In this document: one piece after another, positions 24,503 through 32,684 of the stretch | Layout of the letters: the number at the start of each line of letters is the position of its first letter | Position numbering within the stretch: position 1 is the first letter of the stretch | Program-made: the position numbers and the translations under genes | Notes under the pieces: generated by a model | The model's input: the letters and a program-made list of their open reading frames with translations, nothing else | Databases searched by the model: none | Told to the model about the DNA's origin: nothing | DNA from: Nitrosarchaeum sp. | Lineage (GTDB): Archaea; Thermoproteota; Nitrososphaeria; Nitrososphaerales; Nitrosopumilaceae | DNA length: 64,000 nucleotides | Direction: 5' to 3' | NCBI GenBank assembly: GCA_025699025.1 | Contig: JAILWJ010000001.1 | Span: 692,391 to 756,390, forward strand

Positions 24503-25362
24503 TGGCAAAGGCAATAGCGACTATTCATGGAGCAGTATCACTAGTGAATGCAATTGCAAACAAAAAAGGAGCAACATTAGGAATAGAACTCAAAGTAGAA
24601 GCAATAGTAGAGACAACCCCAGGTAAAGGAATAACCATACAGTCAGATAGCAAAAGTTTGAGTTCAAGATTGATAAACAGCACAATAGAAAAAATAGTAC
24701 CAAAAAAAGATCTAGAAAAAAACAAAATTTCAATTATACTAAATTCAGAGATCCCATTAGGATATGGACTTAAAAGCTCAAGTGCGATTTCAACATCTGT
24801 AGCACTGGCATGTGCAAAGATATTCAATCCAAAAGCAACTGATCAGCAAATACTTCTTGCTGGAGTCGAAGCTTCAATAGAAAGTAAAGTCAGCATTACA
24901 GGGGCATATGATGATGCATGCTCTTGCTATTATGGGGGGTTTAATGTAACAGACAATGAAAAGAAAAAAAGAATCCATTTTGAAAAAGCACCATCAAATC
25001 TAATAGCAGTTATATTTCTTCCAAAAAACAGAAAGCGCGGGAATCTAAAAAACCTAAAAACAATGCCGGCTGTGTTTGAAAATGCGTGGGAGCTTGCAAG
25101 AAATTCAAAGTACTGGGACGCAATGATAATCAACGGATTAGCAACAGCCACAATTCTAAATTCTGATCCTAAAATTATTGTAAATTTGCTTGAAAAAGGA
25201 GCCATAGGAGCATCAGTTTCAGGAAATGGACCATCGATTGCAGCAATAACAAAAAAAGAAAACGAAGCAAACATAAAAAAAGTATTTTCATCTTTGGAAG
25301 GAAGCACTATTGTTTCTAAAATAAATAATCAAAAGGCAGAAGTTCATGAAGTGTATAATTGA
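24499..25362 (+). CDS. aroK: Shikimate kinase, archaeal GHMP type
   Basis: Phosphorylates shikimate at C3 with ATP. Belongs to the GHMP kinases, not to the bacterial P-loop AroK: the ATP loop is IPLGYGLKSSSAISTS (about 91-106). 287 residues. Coupled to aroE by an ATGA overlap and to the EPSP synthase gene by a 17-bp overlap. C-terminal GASVSGNGPSIAAI is the second GHMP motif. Confidence 0.94.
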   Translation: MMAKAIATIHGAVSLVNAIANKKGATLGIELKVEAIVETTPGKGITIQSDSKSLSSRLINSTIEKIVPKKDLEKNKISIILNSEIPLGYGLKSSSAISTSVALACAKIFNPKATDQQILLAGVEASIESKVSITGAYDDACSCYYGGFNVTDNEKKKRIHFEKAPSNLIAVIFLPKNRKRGNLKNLKTMPAVFENAWELARNSKYWDAMIINGLATATILNSDPKIIVNLLEKGAIGASVSGNGPSIAAITKKENEANIKKVFSSLEGSTIVSKINNQKAEVHEVYN

Positions 25363-26614
25363 AAAATCAAAAATCTCAGGAGAAGTGTCTTGCCCTTCAA
25401 ACAAGAGTTACACCCACAGAGCAATCTTTCTTGCATCACTTGCAGGAAACAATAGCAGAATAAACAAGGTTTTATTTTCAGACGATACCAAAGCTACAAT
25501 TGAAGCATGTAAAAAATTTGGAGCAGAAATACATCAAGATGGATCATCAATAATAGTAAAAACTGCAATAAAGACAGGTAATTTAGTGCCTGAGATCAAC
25601 GCCGAAAACTCTGGCACCACAATCAGAATTGCATCAGGTATAGCAAGTTTGTTTTCAAACGAAATTACACTTACAGGAGATGCTAGCCTTAGAAAAAGAC
25701 CAATGCAGCCACTACTAGATGCGCTGGAAAGCATAGGTGCAAGATGTTCATCAACGGACGGAAAACCGCCAATAAAGATTACAGGAAAAATTTTAGGTGG
25801 AAATGTCACGATTCCAGGAAATTTTTCTAGTCAATTTATCTCGGCATTATTAATCTGTGCACCAATGACAGAAAAAGGGATTAATTTGACAATTGAGGGA
25901 AATTTAGTTTCAAAACCATATCTTGATGCAACTATTGCAACCATGAGACAATTTGGAGTGACGGTTCAGACATTAATACCATATAAAAAATACAACATAC
26001 ATCCCCAAGTGTATAAATCAACAACATTTGACGTACCGATTGATTTTTCAAGCCTTGCGTTATTGCTTTCAGCATCAGTTTTAAACGGAGAAAACTTTAC
26101 TATTAGAGGAGACGTAGGAAACCTGCCTCAAGGGGATGAAGTCTTTATTGACATCTTAGAACAATTAGGAGTACAAGTCACAATAAAAGATGACAAAATC
26201 ACCGTCAAATCTCCAGAAAAACTAAATGGTGGAACATTTGATTTGAGCAACTCACCAGATCTTCTACCACCTCTTGCGATATTGGCGTTAAAGACATCTT
26301 ATCCCATAGAAGTAATTAATGTAAAACATGCAAGATTAAAAGAGACAGACAGGATTGCGATTTTGTCAAGAGAGCTTGTAAAGATTGGAATAGATGTAAA
26401 AGAAAAAGAAGACGGATTAATTTTAGGACCGCCAAAAAAGATGCAGTCTGCAGAACTAGATTCAGAAAATGATCATAGATTATTTATGGCATTTTGTATT
26501 GCAGGAATGTTCATTGGGAACTGTCACATTACAGATCCTCAATCAGTGTCAGTATCATATCCAAATTTTATCAAGGACATGAACAATTGTGGCGCAAAAA
26601 TCATACTAGAATAA
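25346..26614 (+). CDS. aroA: 3-phosphoshikimate 1-carboxyvinyltransferase (EPSP synthase)
   Basis: Transfers enolpyruvate to shikimate 3-phosphate. 422 residues with the two inverse alpha/beta domains. Motifs: CPSNKSYTHRA near the N-terminus, ENSGTTIRIASG, LTGDASLRKRPMQPL, SSQFISALL, and KETDRI in the second domain. No anomaly. Last gene before the gap that holds the candidate structured RNA. Confidence 0.96.
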   Translation: MKCIIEKSKISGEVSCPSNKSYTHRAIFLASLAGNNSRINKVLFSDDTKATIEACKKFGAEIHQDGSSIIVKTAIKTGNLVPEINAENSGTTIRIASGIASLFSNEITLTGDASLRKRPMQPLLDALESIGARCSSTDGKPPIKITGKILGGNVTIPGNFSSQFISALLICAPMTEKGINLTIEGNLVSKPYLDATIATMRQFGVTVQTLIPYKKYNIHPQVYKSTTFDVPIDFSSLALLLSASVLNGENFTIRGDVGNLPQGDEVFIDILEQLGVQVTIKDDKITVKSPEKLNGGTFDLSNSPDLLPPLAILALKTSYPIEVINVKHARLKETDRIAILSRELVKIGIDVKEKEDGLILGPPKKMQSAELDSENDHRLFMAFCIAGMFIGNCHITDPQSVSVSYPNFIKDMNNCGAKIILE

Positions 26615-26642
26615 CAATTCCAAAAATATCTAGAGGCATAAA

Positions 26643-26728
26643 GGCGCGACCCTGTATAGAGTGAAAAGCATTCTCTTCACTCACATCGCGTTTGCGACGA
26701 TAACATGTCTTTTTCGCAGGGCCGCGCA
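26643..26728 (+). ncRNA. Candidate structured RNA, GC-rich island
   Basis: An 11-nt arm at 26644-26654 pairs with 26717-26727 (10 of 11 pairs). Inside are a 7-bp hairpin GAGTGAA/TTCACTC (26659-26683) and a small hairpin TCGC-GTTT-GCGA (26686-26697). The arms are mostly G+C while surrounding DNA is strongly AT-rich, the usual signature of stable RNA in AT-rich archaea. A TATA-like AAAAATATC at 26622-26630 precedes it at promoter distance. It matches no RNA family I can name (not tRNA, 5S, SRP or RNase P). Strand is assumed from its neighbours. Confidence 0.5.
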
Positions 26729-26748
26729 AATTATGCAGTAAAATTTGC
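26726..26748 (+). terminator. Hairpin after the candidate RNA
   Basis: GCAAATT (26726-26732) pairs with AATTTGC (26742-26748) over a 9-base loop, followed by a T-run at 26752-26756. It follows the long outer stem and shares only two bases with it. It may terminate the aroA transcript or the candidate RNA. Confidence 0.4.
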
Positions 26749-26936
26749 ACGTTTTTGCATGTATAGTATAGGTTATTGTAATATTTAAGATTTAATTGAA
26801 AAAATTATATAATTTTCGATTATATAATAGAGATTATAAGTATATGTAGTCAATGAGTTGAAATTAGTCCAAAAAGATCACAAAATTTTATTAGAAATAG
26901 AATGAGGAATTATAAGCATCATTTTACTCACATAAT

Positions 26937-28034
26937 ATGTTGCCAGGAAGTTCAATTGGTCAGCGTCTTGTTCTAACCAGCTTTGGCGAAAGTCACGGAA
27001 GATCGATTGGTGCAGTATTAGACGGATGTCCCGCAGGATTAGAAATTGATGAGAAAGACATTCAAAAAATGCTAGACCAAAGAAAACCAGGGCAGTCATT
27101 AATCACAACACAAAGAAAAGAAGGAGATAAAGTAGAAATTATTTCAGGTGTGTTCAGAGGGTATACTACAGGGGCGCCAATCACAATGGTGATTTGGAAC
27201 AATGATCAAAAATCAAAAGACTATGAAAATTTGAGAACACAGTTACGTCCAGGACACTCTGACTATCCAGCGATGATAAAGTACAATCATTTTAATGATC
27301 ATAGAGGTGGCGGCAGATTTTCTGGAAGATTGACTGCAACACATGTTATGGGAGGGGCAATTGCAAGAAAACTACTCAAAATCACATTAGGAATTGAAAC
27401 AAATTCTTACACAACACAAATTGGAAAAACAGCAATGGAAAAAAAGTTTGATGAACAGATGATTAAAGACATTTACAAAAATGAAGTCAGATGTCCAGAT
27501 CAAAGTACTGCAAAAAAGATGAGAGATTCTATATTAGATGCAAGAAAAAATGGGGACTCATTAGGAGGAATTATAGAATCCATTACAACAAACGTACCAG
27601 TTGGATTAGGAGAACCGATTTTTAATTCATTAGAATCAGATTTGAGTAAAGCCATATTTTCAATTCCCTCAGTTAAAGGTGTAGAGTTTGGTTCAGGTTT
27701 TGAGGGTTCAAAGTTATACGGTTCTGAGAATAACGATCTGTACATAATCAAAAAAGGAAAGATAGTTACAAAAACAAATAATTCAGGAGGAATATTGGGA
27801 GGGATCTCAAACGGAATGCCAATCGTGATGAGAGTTGCGTTCAAACCTGCATCATCAATTGCTCAAAAACAAGAGACAGTAGATATCAAAACAAAAAAGC
27901 CAGTAATATTACAAGTCAAAGGAAGACATGATCCTTGCGTGGTCCCAAGGGCACCGCCAGTAGTAGATTCTCTAGTATCGTTGACATTAGCAGATCATGC
28001 CCTGTTATCAGGAATAATCAAGCCTGTTTTGTAG
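26937..28034 (+). CDS. aroC: Chorismate synthase
   Basis: Converts EPSP to chorismate using reduced FMN. 365 residues with all three family signatures: GESHGRSIGAVLDGCP, RPGHSDYPAMIKY with HFNDHRGGGRFSGR, and the C-terminal RHDPCVVPRAPP. It begins after the structured gap, probably with its own promoter, and is followed after 4 bp by the chorismate mutase fusion. Confidence 0.97.
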   Translation: MLPGSSIGQRLVLTSFGESHGRSIGAVLDGCPAGLEIDEKDIQKMLDQRKPGQSLITTQRKEGDKVEIISGVFRGYTTGAPITMVIWNNDQKSKDYENLRTQLRPGHSDYPAMIKYNHFNDHRGGGRFSGRLTATHVMGGAIARKLLKITLGIETNSYTTQIGKTAMEKKFDEQMIKDIYKNEVRCPDQSTAKKMRDSILDARKNGDSLGGIIESITTNVPVGLGEPIFNSLESDLSKAIFSIPSVKGVEFGSGFEGSKLYGSENNDLYIIKKGKIVTKTNNSGGILGGISNGMPIVMRVAFKPASSIAQKQETVDIKTKKPVILQVKGRHDPCVVPRAPPVVDSLVSLTLADHALLSGIIKPVL

Positions 28035-28038
28035 AGAA

Positions 28039-29406
28039 ATGGCAGATATTAACGAATTACGTAGCAAGATGGATGAGATAACCATCGAGATGATCAAATT
28101 GTTAAAAACCAGGACAGATATTGCTAAAGAAATTGGAGACGTCAAGAAGAATATCGGAAAGGGAATCACAGACGAGACAAGGGAAGAGAACCTTCGATCA
28201 AAGGTAATAAAATTATGCAATGATCTAAGATTTGATGAAACGATTGCATCAAAATTTTTAAATTTTTTGCTAAATGAATCAGTTAAGGTACAGTCATCCA
28301 ACAAACAAACACATCTTTCAATTTTTCTCAAAGCAAAAGCATTAGAACAAAATGGAAAAAAGATCATCCACATGGAGGTAGGAGAACCAGATTTTTCACC
28401 ACCAGAGATTGTTAGAAATGCCTTGGGAGAAGTATTTGATAAAGGATTTGTAAAGTACGGCCAAGCAAAAGGAATGCCAGCGTTCAGAGAGGCACTGGCA
28501 AAATACACTTCAAAAAAGTTTTCGGCAAAAATATCTCATGAGAACATCATTGTGAGTCCCGGAGCAAGATTTTCAATATTTACCGCAATTTCCACATTAC
28601 TTAATCCTGGAGATGAGATCATAGTCATAGAACCTGCATGGCCAGCTTACAAAGAATGTGCGATGAATGCAGGAATCAAGGTCAGGACAATAACCACTAC
28701 GCTGGAAACCAATTGGGAGCCGTCAATAGAACAGATAGAAAAAATGATCAATTCAAATTCAAAGATGATCGTATTGAATTATCCAAATAACCCAACAGGT
28801 AAGATCCTACCTGAAAAACTTCAAGACAATATTGTAGACATTGCAATTAAAAACAACCTATACATATTAAGTGATGAAATATACTCAGAATACGCATTTA
28901 GCAATTGGAAAAGCATTCTTGCATACAATTATGATAAAAGTATAGTAACACAGTCATTTTCAAAGTCACATGCAATGACAGGATTTAGAATAGGCTATGC
29001 AATAGCATCTCCAGTAATCATTGAGAAAATGGCAAAACTAGAATCCCTTTGCCTGACAAGTGTTTCAGAACCAATACAATACATAGCAATGAAGGCATTA
29101 GAAGCAGATATTTCAAACAATTCTAATACAGTAAAACAAAGACTATCAATATTGACTCAAGCTGCAAAAGAGATGAAACTAGATTTTGCTGTTCCAGATG
29201 GAGCAATATACCTTTTTGCTCGAATAAACAAAGAAGGATTTGATGGAGTGAAATTTGCAAATGAGCTGTTAGAAAAAGGCCTAGCAATAGCCCCAGGCGA
29301 GGGATTTGGGGATTATAAGAACTACATAAGAATCTCTGCATGCCAAGACGAAAAGACACTAAAAGAAGGAATGAATATACTAAACAGTACAATTAGAGGA
29401 ATATAA
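28039..29406 (+). CDS. Chorismate mutase (AroQ) - aspartate/aromatic aminotransferase fusion
   Basis: 455 residues. Residues 1-85 form an AroQ helical chorismate mutase (INELRSKMDEITIEMIKLL, then the KNIGKGITDETREE loop); residues 95-455 form a class I PLP aminotransferase with the substrate loop EVGEPDFSPP, YPNNPTGK, and the PLP lysine in SFSKSHAMTGFRIG. The fusion would make prephenate and transaminate it or the arylpyruvates. Ends in an ATGA-like overlap with tyrA. Confidence 0.93.
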   Translation: MADINELRSKMDEITIEMIKLLKTRTDIAKEIGDVKKNIGKGITDETREENLRSKVIKLCNDLRFDETIASKFLNFLLNESVKVQSSNKQTHLSIFLKAKALEQNGKKIIHMEVGEPDFSPPEIVRNALGEVFDKGFVKYGQAKGMPAFREALAKYTSKKFSAKISHENIIVSPGARFSIFTAISTLLNPGDEIIVIEPAWPAYKECAMNAGIKVRTITTTLETNWEPSIEQIEKMINSNSKMIVLNYPNNPTGKILPEKLQDNIVDIAIKNNLYILSDEIYSEYAFSNWKSILAYNYDKSIVTQSFSKSHAMTGFRIGYAIASPVIIEKMAKLESLCLTSVSEPIQYIAMKALEADISNNSNTVKQRLSILTQAAKEMKLDFAVPDGAIYLFARINKEGFDGVKFANELLEKGLAIAPGEGFGDYKNYIRISACQDEKTLKEGMNILNSTIRGI

Positions 29407-30260
29407 TGACAAAGAAAGTTACAATCATAGGTGCAGGCGGGCAAATGGGGCAATGGTTTACGAAATATTTTCTCGCCAACGGCTACGAAGTAACAGGTTA
29501 TGATTCAGAAAATAAAATACTAGGAAAAAACATCATAAGAGCAGAGTCACTCGTAGGGTCCATTCTTAAAGCAGACTATGTTGTGTTATGTACCCCAACA
29601 AGAAGAACCCCAGAAATAATCAGACTAATAGCAAAAGAAATGAAGCGTGGAACATATCTCATAGAAATATCATCAGAAAAATCCAAAGTCGTATCATCAC
29701 TATCAAAGATGCCTGCGAAGATCAATCCAATATGCATACATCCAATGTTTGGTCCAGGAGCAAAGGCAATAAAAGGACACAACATAATTTCAATTCCGGT
29801 CAAAGATGCAAAAAAAGAATTAACAGTTGCAAAATCTCTTTTCCCAGGAGCAAACTTTGTAACGATTGATGCGATAGAACACGACAAAAAAATTGCAGTT
29901 ATTTTGGGACTGACTCATCTGATGAACCTTGTGTTTGCAAACATCATTTCAAAGGATGATAAAATGTCATTAACAGAAAAAATGTCAGGTACTACTTTCA
30001 GAGTCCAGAAAACATTGGCAGAGAGCATCATGACAGAATCACCAGAATTAATTGAGACAATCATCGCCAATCCAGAAATCAGAAGAGTCGCAGAAGAATT
30101 ATGGAAAGATGTAGGAAGACTGCTGACAGCAGTACAAGAATCAAAAACCGAAGAGGTGATAAACTATATCAAGACATGTCAAGAAAGACTTTCAGAAAAC
30201 ACCAATTTGGAAGAATCCTACAAGAAACTTACAAAGATGGTAAATGCTGTTGAAAAGTAG
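29406..30260 (+). CDS. tyrA: Prephenate dehydrogenase
   Basis: Oxidative decarboxylation of prephenate (or arogenate) on the tyrosine branch. 284 residues; NAD(P) motif GAGGQMGQW near residue 9, and HPMFGPGAKAIKGHN, the typical TyrA active-site His block. The start overlaps the preceding stop. With the upstream fusion it completes the route from central metabolites to the aromatic amino-acid branch. Confidence 0.93.
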   Translation: MTKKVTIIGAGGQMGQWFTKYFLANGYEVTGYDSENKILGKNIIRAESLVGSILKADYVVLCTPTRRTPEIIRLIAKEMKRGTYLIEISSEKSKVVSSLSKMPAKINPICIHPMFGPGAKAIKGHNIISIPVKDAKKELTVAKSLFPGANFVTIDAIEHDKKIAVILGLTHLMNLVFANIISKDDKMSLTEKMSGTTFRVQKTLAESIMTESPELIETIIANPEIRRVAEELWKDVGRLLTAVQESKTEEVINYIKTCQERLSENTNLEESYKKLTKMVNAVEK

Positions 30261-30265
30261 CAAGT

Positions 30266-30670
30266 ATGCGCTCAACCAAAATTGTGACGTCATTTATCAA
30301 AAATAATGAAAAAATATTACTTCTAAAGAGAAGTAACAATGTAAAAACAATGAAAGGTTTGTGGGCAGGCATTAGTGGAATTATTGAAAAAAATGAAGAT
30401 CCGCTATCCAGAGCAAAGATAGAGATCTATGAAGAAGTGGGAATTTCAGAAAATAAAATCAAACTGGTAAAAGCAGCACGAGAAATCAAAATACATTCAC
30501 CACAATATGAAAACCATGAATGGGAGATTTTTCCATTTTTGTTTGAAGCTAAAAAACCAGAAATCAAATTGAATTGGGAAAACTCGGAATATGCTTGGAT
30601 AAATATTGAAGAATTACCAAATTACAAAACGGTTCCCAGTCTAGATAGAGTGTTATTCAACCTGCTGTAA
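30266..30670 (+). CDS. NUDIX hydrolase
   Basis: 134 residues with a NUDIX box beginning SGIIEKNEDP and ending IEIYEEVGI: the metal-binding EE pair is intact but the usual Arg at the start of the RE element is Ile. It would hydrolyse a nucleoside diphosphate-linked substrate; the substrate is unknown. It follows tyrA by 5 bp and its 3' end overlaps convergent thiC by 18 bp. Confidence 0.82.
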   Translation: MRSTKIVTSFIKNNEKILLLKRSNNVKTMKGLWAGISGIIEKNEDPLSRAKIEIYEEVGISENKIKLVKAAREIKIHSPQYENHEWEIFPFLFEAKKPEIKLNWENSEYAWINIEELPNYKTVPSLDRVLFNLL

Positions 30671-31981
30671 ACTTTCATTTTCTTTTACATATTTTTTTTG
30701 TTGAGGCAACATCATGTACACACATGCACCACCACACATAGTACATGGAACATTATTTCCAGGATGTTGTCCAGTCCTACTATGAATCCTAGCAGCTGTT
30801 TCAGGATCTATTGATAAAGCCAATTGTTTTTCCCAATCTAATGTGCGCCTAGCTTCAGTCATATCCATATCCCATTTTATTGCCTTTTCTCTAATCTTTA
30901 CAAGATCAGCCGCATGCGCTGCAATTCTATATGCTATCAAGCCAGCTTTTACTTCGTCAGGATTTGGCAAAGCGAGATGTTCTGAAGGGGTAAGATAACA
31001 TAACAAGTCAACTCCTTCAGCTGCAGAAACAGCTGCACCTATTGCACTTGCAATATGATCATGTCCAGACGCAACATCGGTGACTAGTGGCCCAAGAACA
31101 TAATATGGGACATCTCCAATGAGCGACTTTGCCAGTCGGACATTAGCAGCAACTTCATTAAGAGGCACATGTCCTGGACCCTCAACCATCACTTGCACAT
31201 CATGTTCATGAGCCCGCTTTGTGAGTCGTGCAACATTGATCATTTCTTGAACCTGTAATTCATCGTGTGAATCCAAAATAGAGCCTGGTCTAAGGGCATC
31301 ACCAAGACTAAACGTAACATCATATTTTTTGGCCATTTCGATTAGATAATCATAATGTGTAAGGTATGGGTTTTCTTTATCATGTTTTAGCATCCAAGCA
31401 GCAGTAATTGTCCCACCCTTACTTACAACACCGCCGTATCGCTGCACTTTCAAGATTCGTTTAGCAATATCTTTTGTAATACCGCAGTGAATGGTAGTAT
31501 AATCAACACCATCTTTTGCATTATTTTCAAATGCATTTAGATAATCATCTTCAGTTAGATTCAATGGATTTTTATGAACTTCAACACCATAGTTGTACGC
31601 CTCATAAATTGGAACGGTTCCAAAGGTAATCGGTGCAACATCCAAAAGAGATCGACGGATCTTTCGCACATCGCCACCATCACTTAGATCCATCATAGTA
31701 TCTGCATGATATTTTACTGCAACCTTTGCCTTCTCTATTTCTTCTTCAAGATTCACATTCAATGTAGAAGTTCCAATATTGACATTGACCTTTGTTTTCA
31801 GACCTTTGCCAATTCCCACATTGTGTATTTTTTGAGGTCTGACATTATTACTAGGAATGATGATGGAACCCTTGGCAATTTTAGGGAGTAACCACTCTAA
31901 TGTGACATCCTCATCTTTTGCCACTTGTTTCATTTGATCAGTTGCAACACCTCTTCGTGCCGCACTCATCTGAGTACCCAT
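30653..31981 (-). CDS. thiC: Phosphomethylpyrimidine synthase (ThiC)
   Basis: Radical-SAM conversion of aminoimidazole ribotide to HMP phosphate in thiamine synthesis. 442 residues; conserved blocks include VPIYEA, HCGITKD, EGPGHVPLN and GPLVTDVASGHDHI. The C-terminal Fe-S motif reads CTMCGGAC, which is Cx2Cx3C, one residue shorter than the bacterial Cx2Cx4C. Expression is probably controlled by the structured leader just upstream (31982-32097). Confidence 0.94.
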   Translation of the reverse strand: MGTQMSAARRGVATDQMKQVAKDEDVTLEWLLPKIAKGSIIIPSNNVRPQKIHNVGIGKGLKTKVNVNIGTSTLNVNLEEEIEKAKVAVKYHADTMMDLSDGGDVRKIRRSLLDVAPITFGTVPIYEAYNYGVEVHKNPLNLTEDDYLNAFENNAKDGVDYTTIHCGITKDIAKRILKVQRYGGVVSKGGTITAAWMLKHDKENPYLTHYDYLIEMAKKYDVTFSLGDALRPGSILDSHDELQVQEMINVARLTKRAHEHDVQVMVEGPGHVPLNEVAANVRLAKSLIGDVPYYVLGPLVTDVASGHDHIASAIGAAVSAAEGVDLLCYLTPSEHLALPNPDEVKAGLIAYRIAAHAADLVKIREKAIKWDMDMTEARRTLDWEKQLALSIDPETAARIHSRTGQHPGNNVPCTMCGGACVYMMLPQQKKYVKENESLQQVE

Positions 31982-32097
31982 ATGCTAAACTACATCTTTG
32001 CCTGATTTAAACAATCGTGAAAATCAGACCCAACGATCTCATATGAGATAAAGGATTTGACACACTGAAGAGATTGAAAAACACCAATCGTGGGTAA
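31982..32097 (-). promoter_or_regulatory. Structured 5' leader of thiC with competing stems
   Basis: On the RNA strand: stem A pairs ACCCACGAT (32095-32087) with ATCGTTGGGT (32037-32028); inside lies the 14-bp palindrome at 32036-32049; directly abutting is hairpin B, CTGATTT/AAATCAG (32027-32021 with 32008-32002). The loop of hairpin B carries CACGAT (32019-32014), which can also pair with the ATCGTTG arm of stem A, so two exclusive folds are possible. This is riboswitch- or attenuator-like. I could not fit the conserved TPP (THI) aptamer core to it. Confidence 0.5.
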
Positions 32098-32151
32098 GAG
32101 TTTCAAAGATCTAATTCTTTTTGGATGAAGTAATTTGCAATTTAAGAGCAG

Positions 32152-32370
32152 CTATTTCAAATCAAGATGAGATTGGAGAATATGTCTCTCTTCTTTGATT
32201 GTCAAAATCCTATCTACAATAGGCGTGATAATACGTTCAGAATCAGGCGAGTTTGCAAAATTTTGTTTGATTTCACCAACTCGTTCAACTAGTTCAATTT
32301 CAGCCAATACTAACGAGATAAACTTTCTAAGATCTTCATTTTCTTTTTTTAGAGAGTCTATTTCAGACAT
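32152..32370 (-). CDS. Small coiled-coil protein (72 aa)
   Basis: Begins MSEIDSLKKENEDLRK, a heptad-type coil, then VLAEIELVERVGEIKQ and a C-terminal helix ILTIKEERHILQSH. No catalytic motif. The ATG at 32370 follows the stop of the upstream zinc-ribbon gene by one base, so the two are an operon; 32385 is an alternative start giving an overlap. Confidence 0.6.
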   Translation of the reverse strand: MSEIDSLKKENEDLRKFISLVLAEIELVERVGEIKQNFANSPDSERIITPIVDRILTIKEERHILQSHLDLK

Positions 32371-32371
32371 C

Positions 32372-32569
32372 CTATCTTGAATCACTCCAAGACTCTTCTA
32401 TATCATATGCATTGTTAGATTGACGAATGAAATATTTTTTACCACATTTGAAACATTGCCAAATAAAATAATCTTGTATTTTTGTTTGGTATTGCATTGG
32501 GAGCAAACAAGACGTACAGATCAAATTATCATGTAGATTATCAACTAGGGGAATCTTATTTTCAATCAT
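32372..32569 (-). CDS. Zinc-ribbon protein (65 aa)
   Basis: CTSCLLPMQYQ near residue 18 and CFKCGKKYF near residue 40 make a four-cysteine ribbon. A charged C-terminal tail follows (EESWSDSR). Upstream partner of the small coiled-coil gene. No recognised family. Confidence 0.65.
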   Translation of the reverse strand: MIENKIPLVDNLHDNLICTSCLLPMQYQTKIQDYFIWQCFKCGKKYFIRQSNNAYDIEESWSDSR

Positions 32570-32684
32570 GATTTGACAGGAGTATGTTTTTGAACTATAA
32601 AATATCTATCATAAAAATAAGAACCAAGCATTTCAAATAAAACATAGAAAAATAGATTAGGATTAGGCTTCTGAACGAGACATA

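Larger units (their letters stand above)
26615..26936. other. 322-bp gap between aroA and aroC with RNA-like and palindromic structure
   Basis: The first half (to about 26750) has a GC-rich island that folds, listed as a candidate ncRNA; the second half is AT-rich and holds a doubled palindrome ATTATATAAT (26805-26829) and is probably the aroC promoter. No protein frame is credible here. Confidence 0.6.

Noticed and set aside
28008-28508. Minus-strand 166-aa frame
   Set aside because: Shadow of the chorismate mutase fusion gene; no family features and it crosses a gene start.
31982-32151. TPP riboswitch upstream of thiC
   Set aside because: I looked for the conserved CUGAGA and ACCUGAUC core and found only partial resemblance; the leader is structured but cannot be called a THI element by eye.
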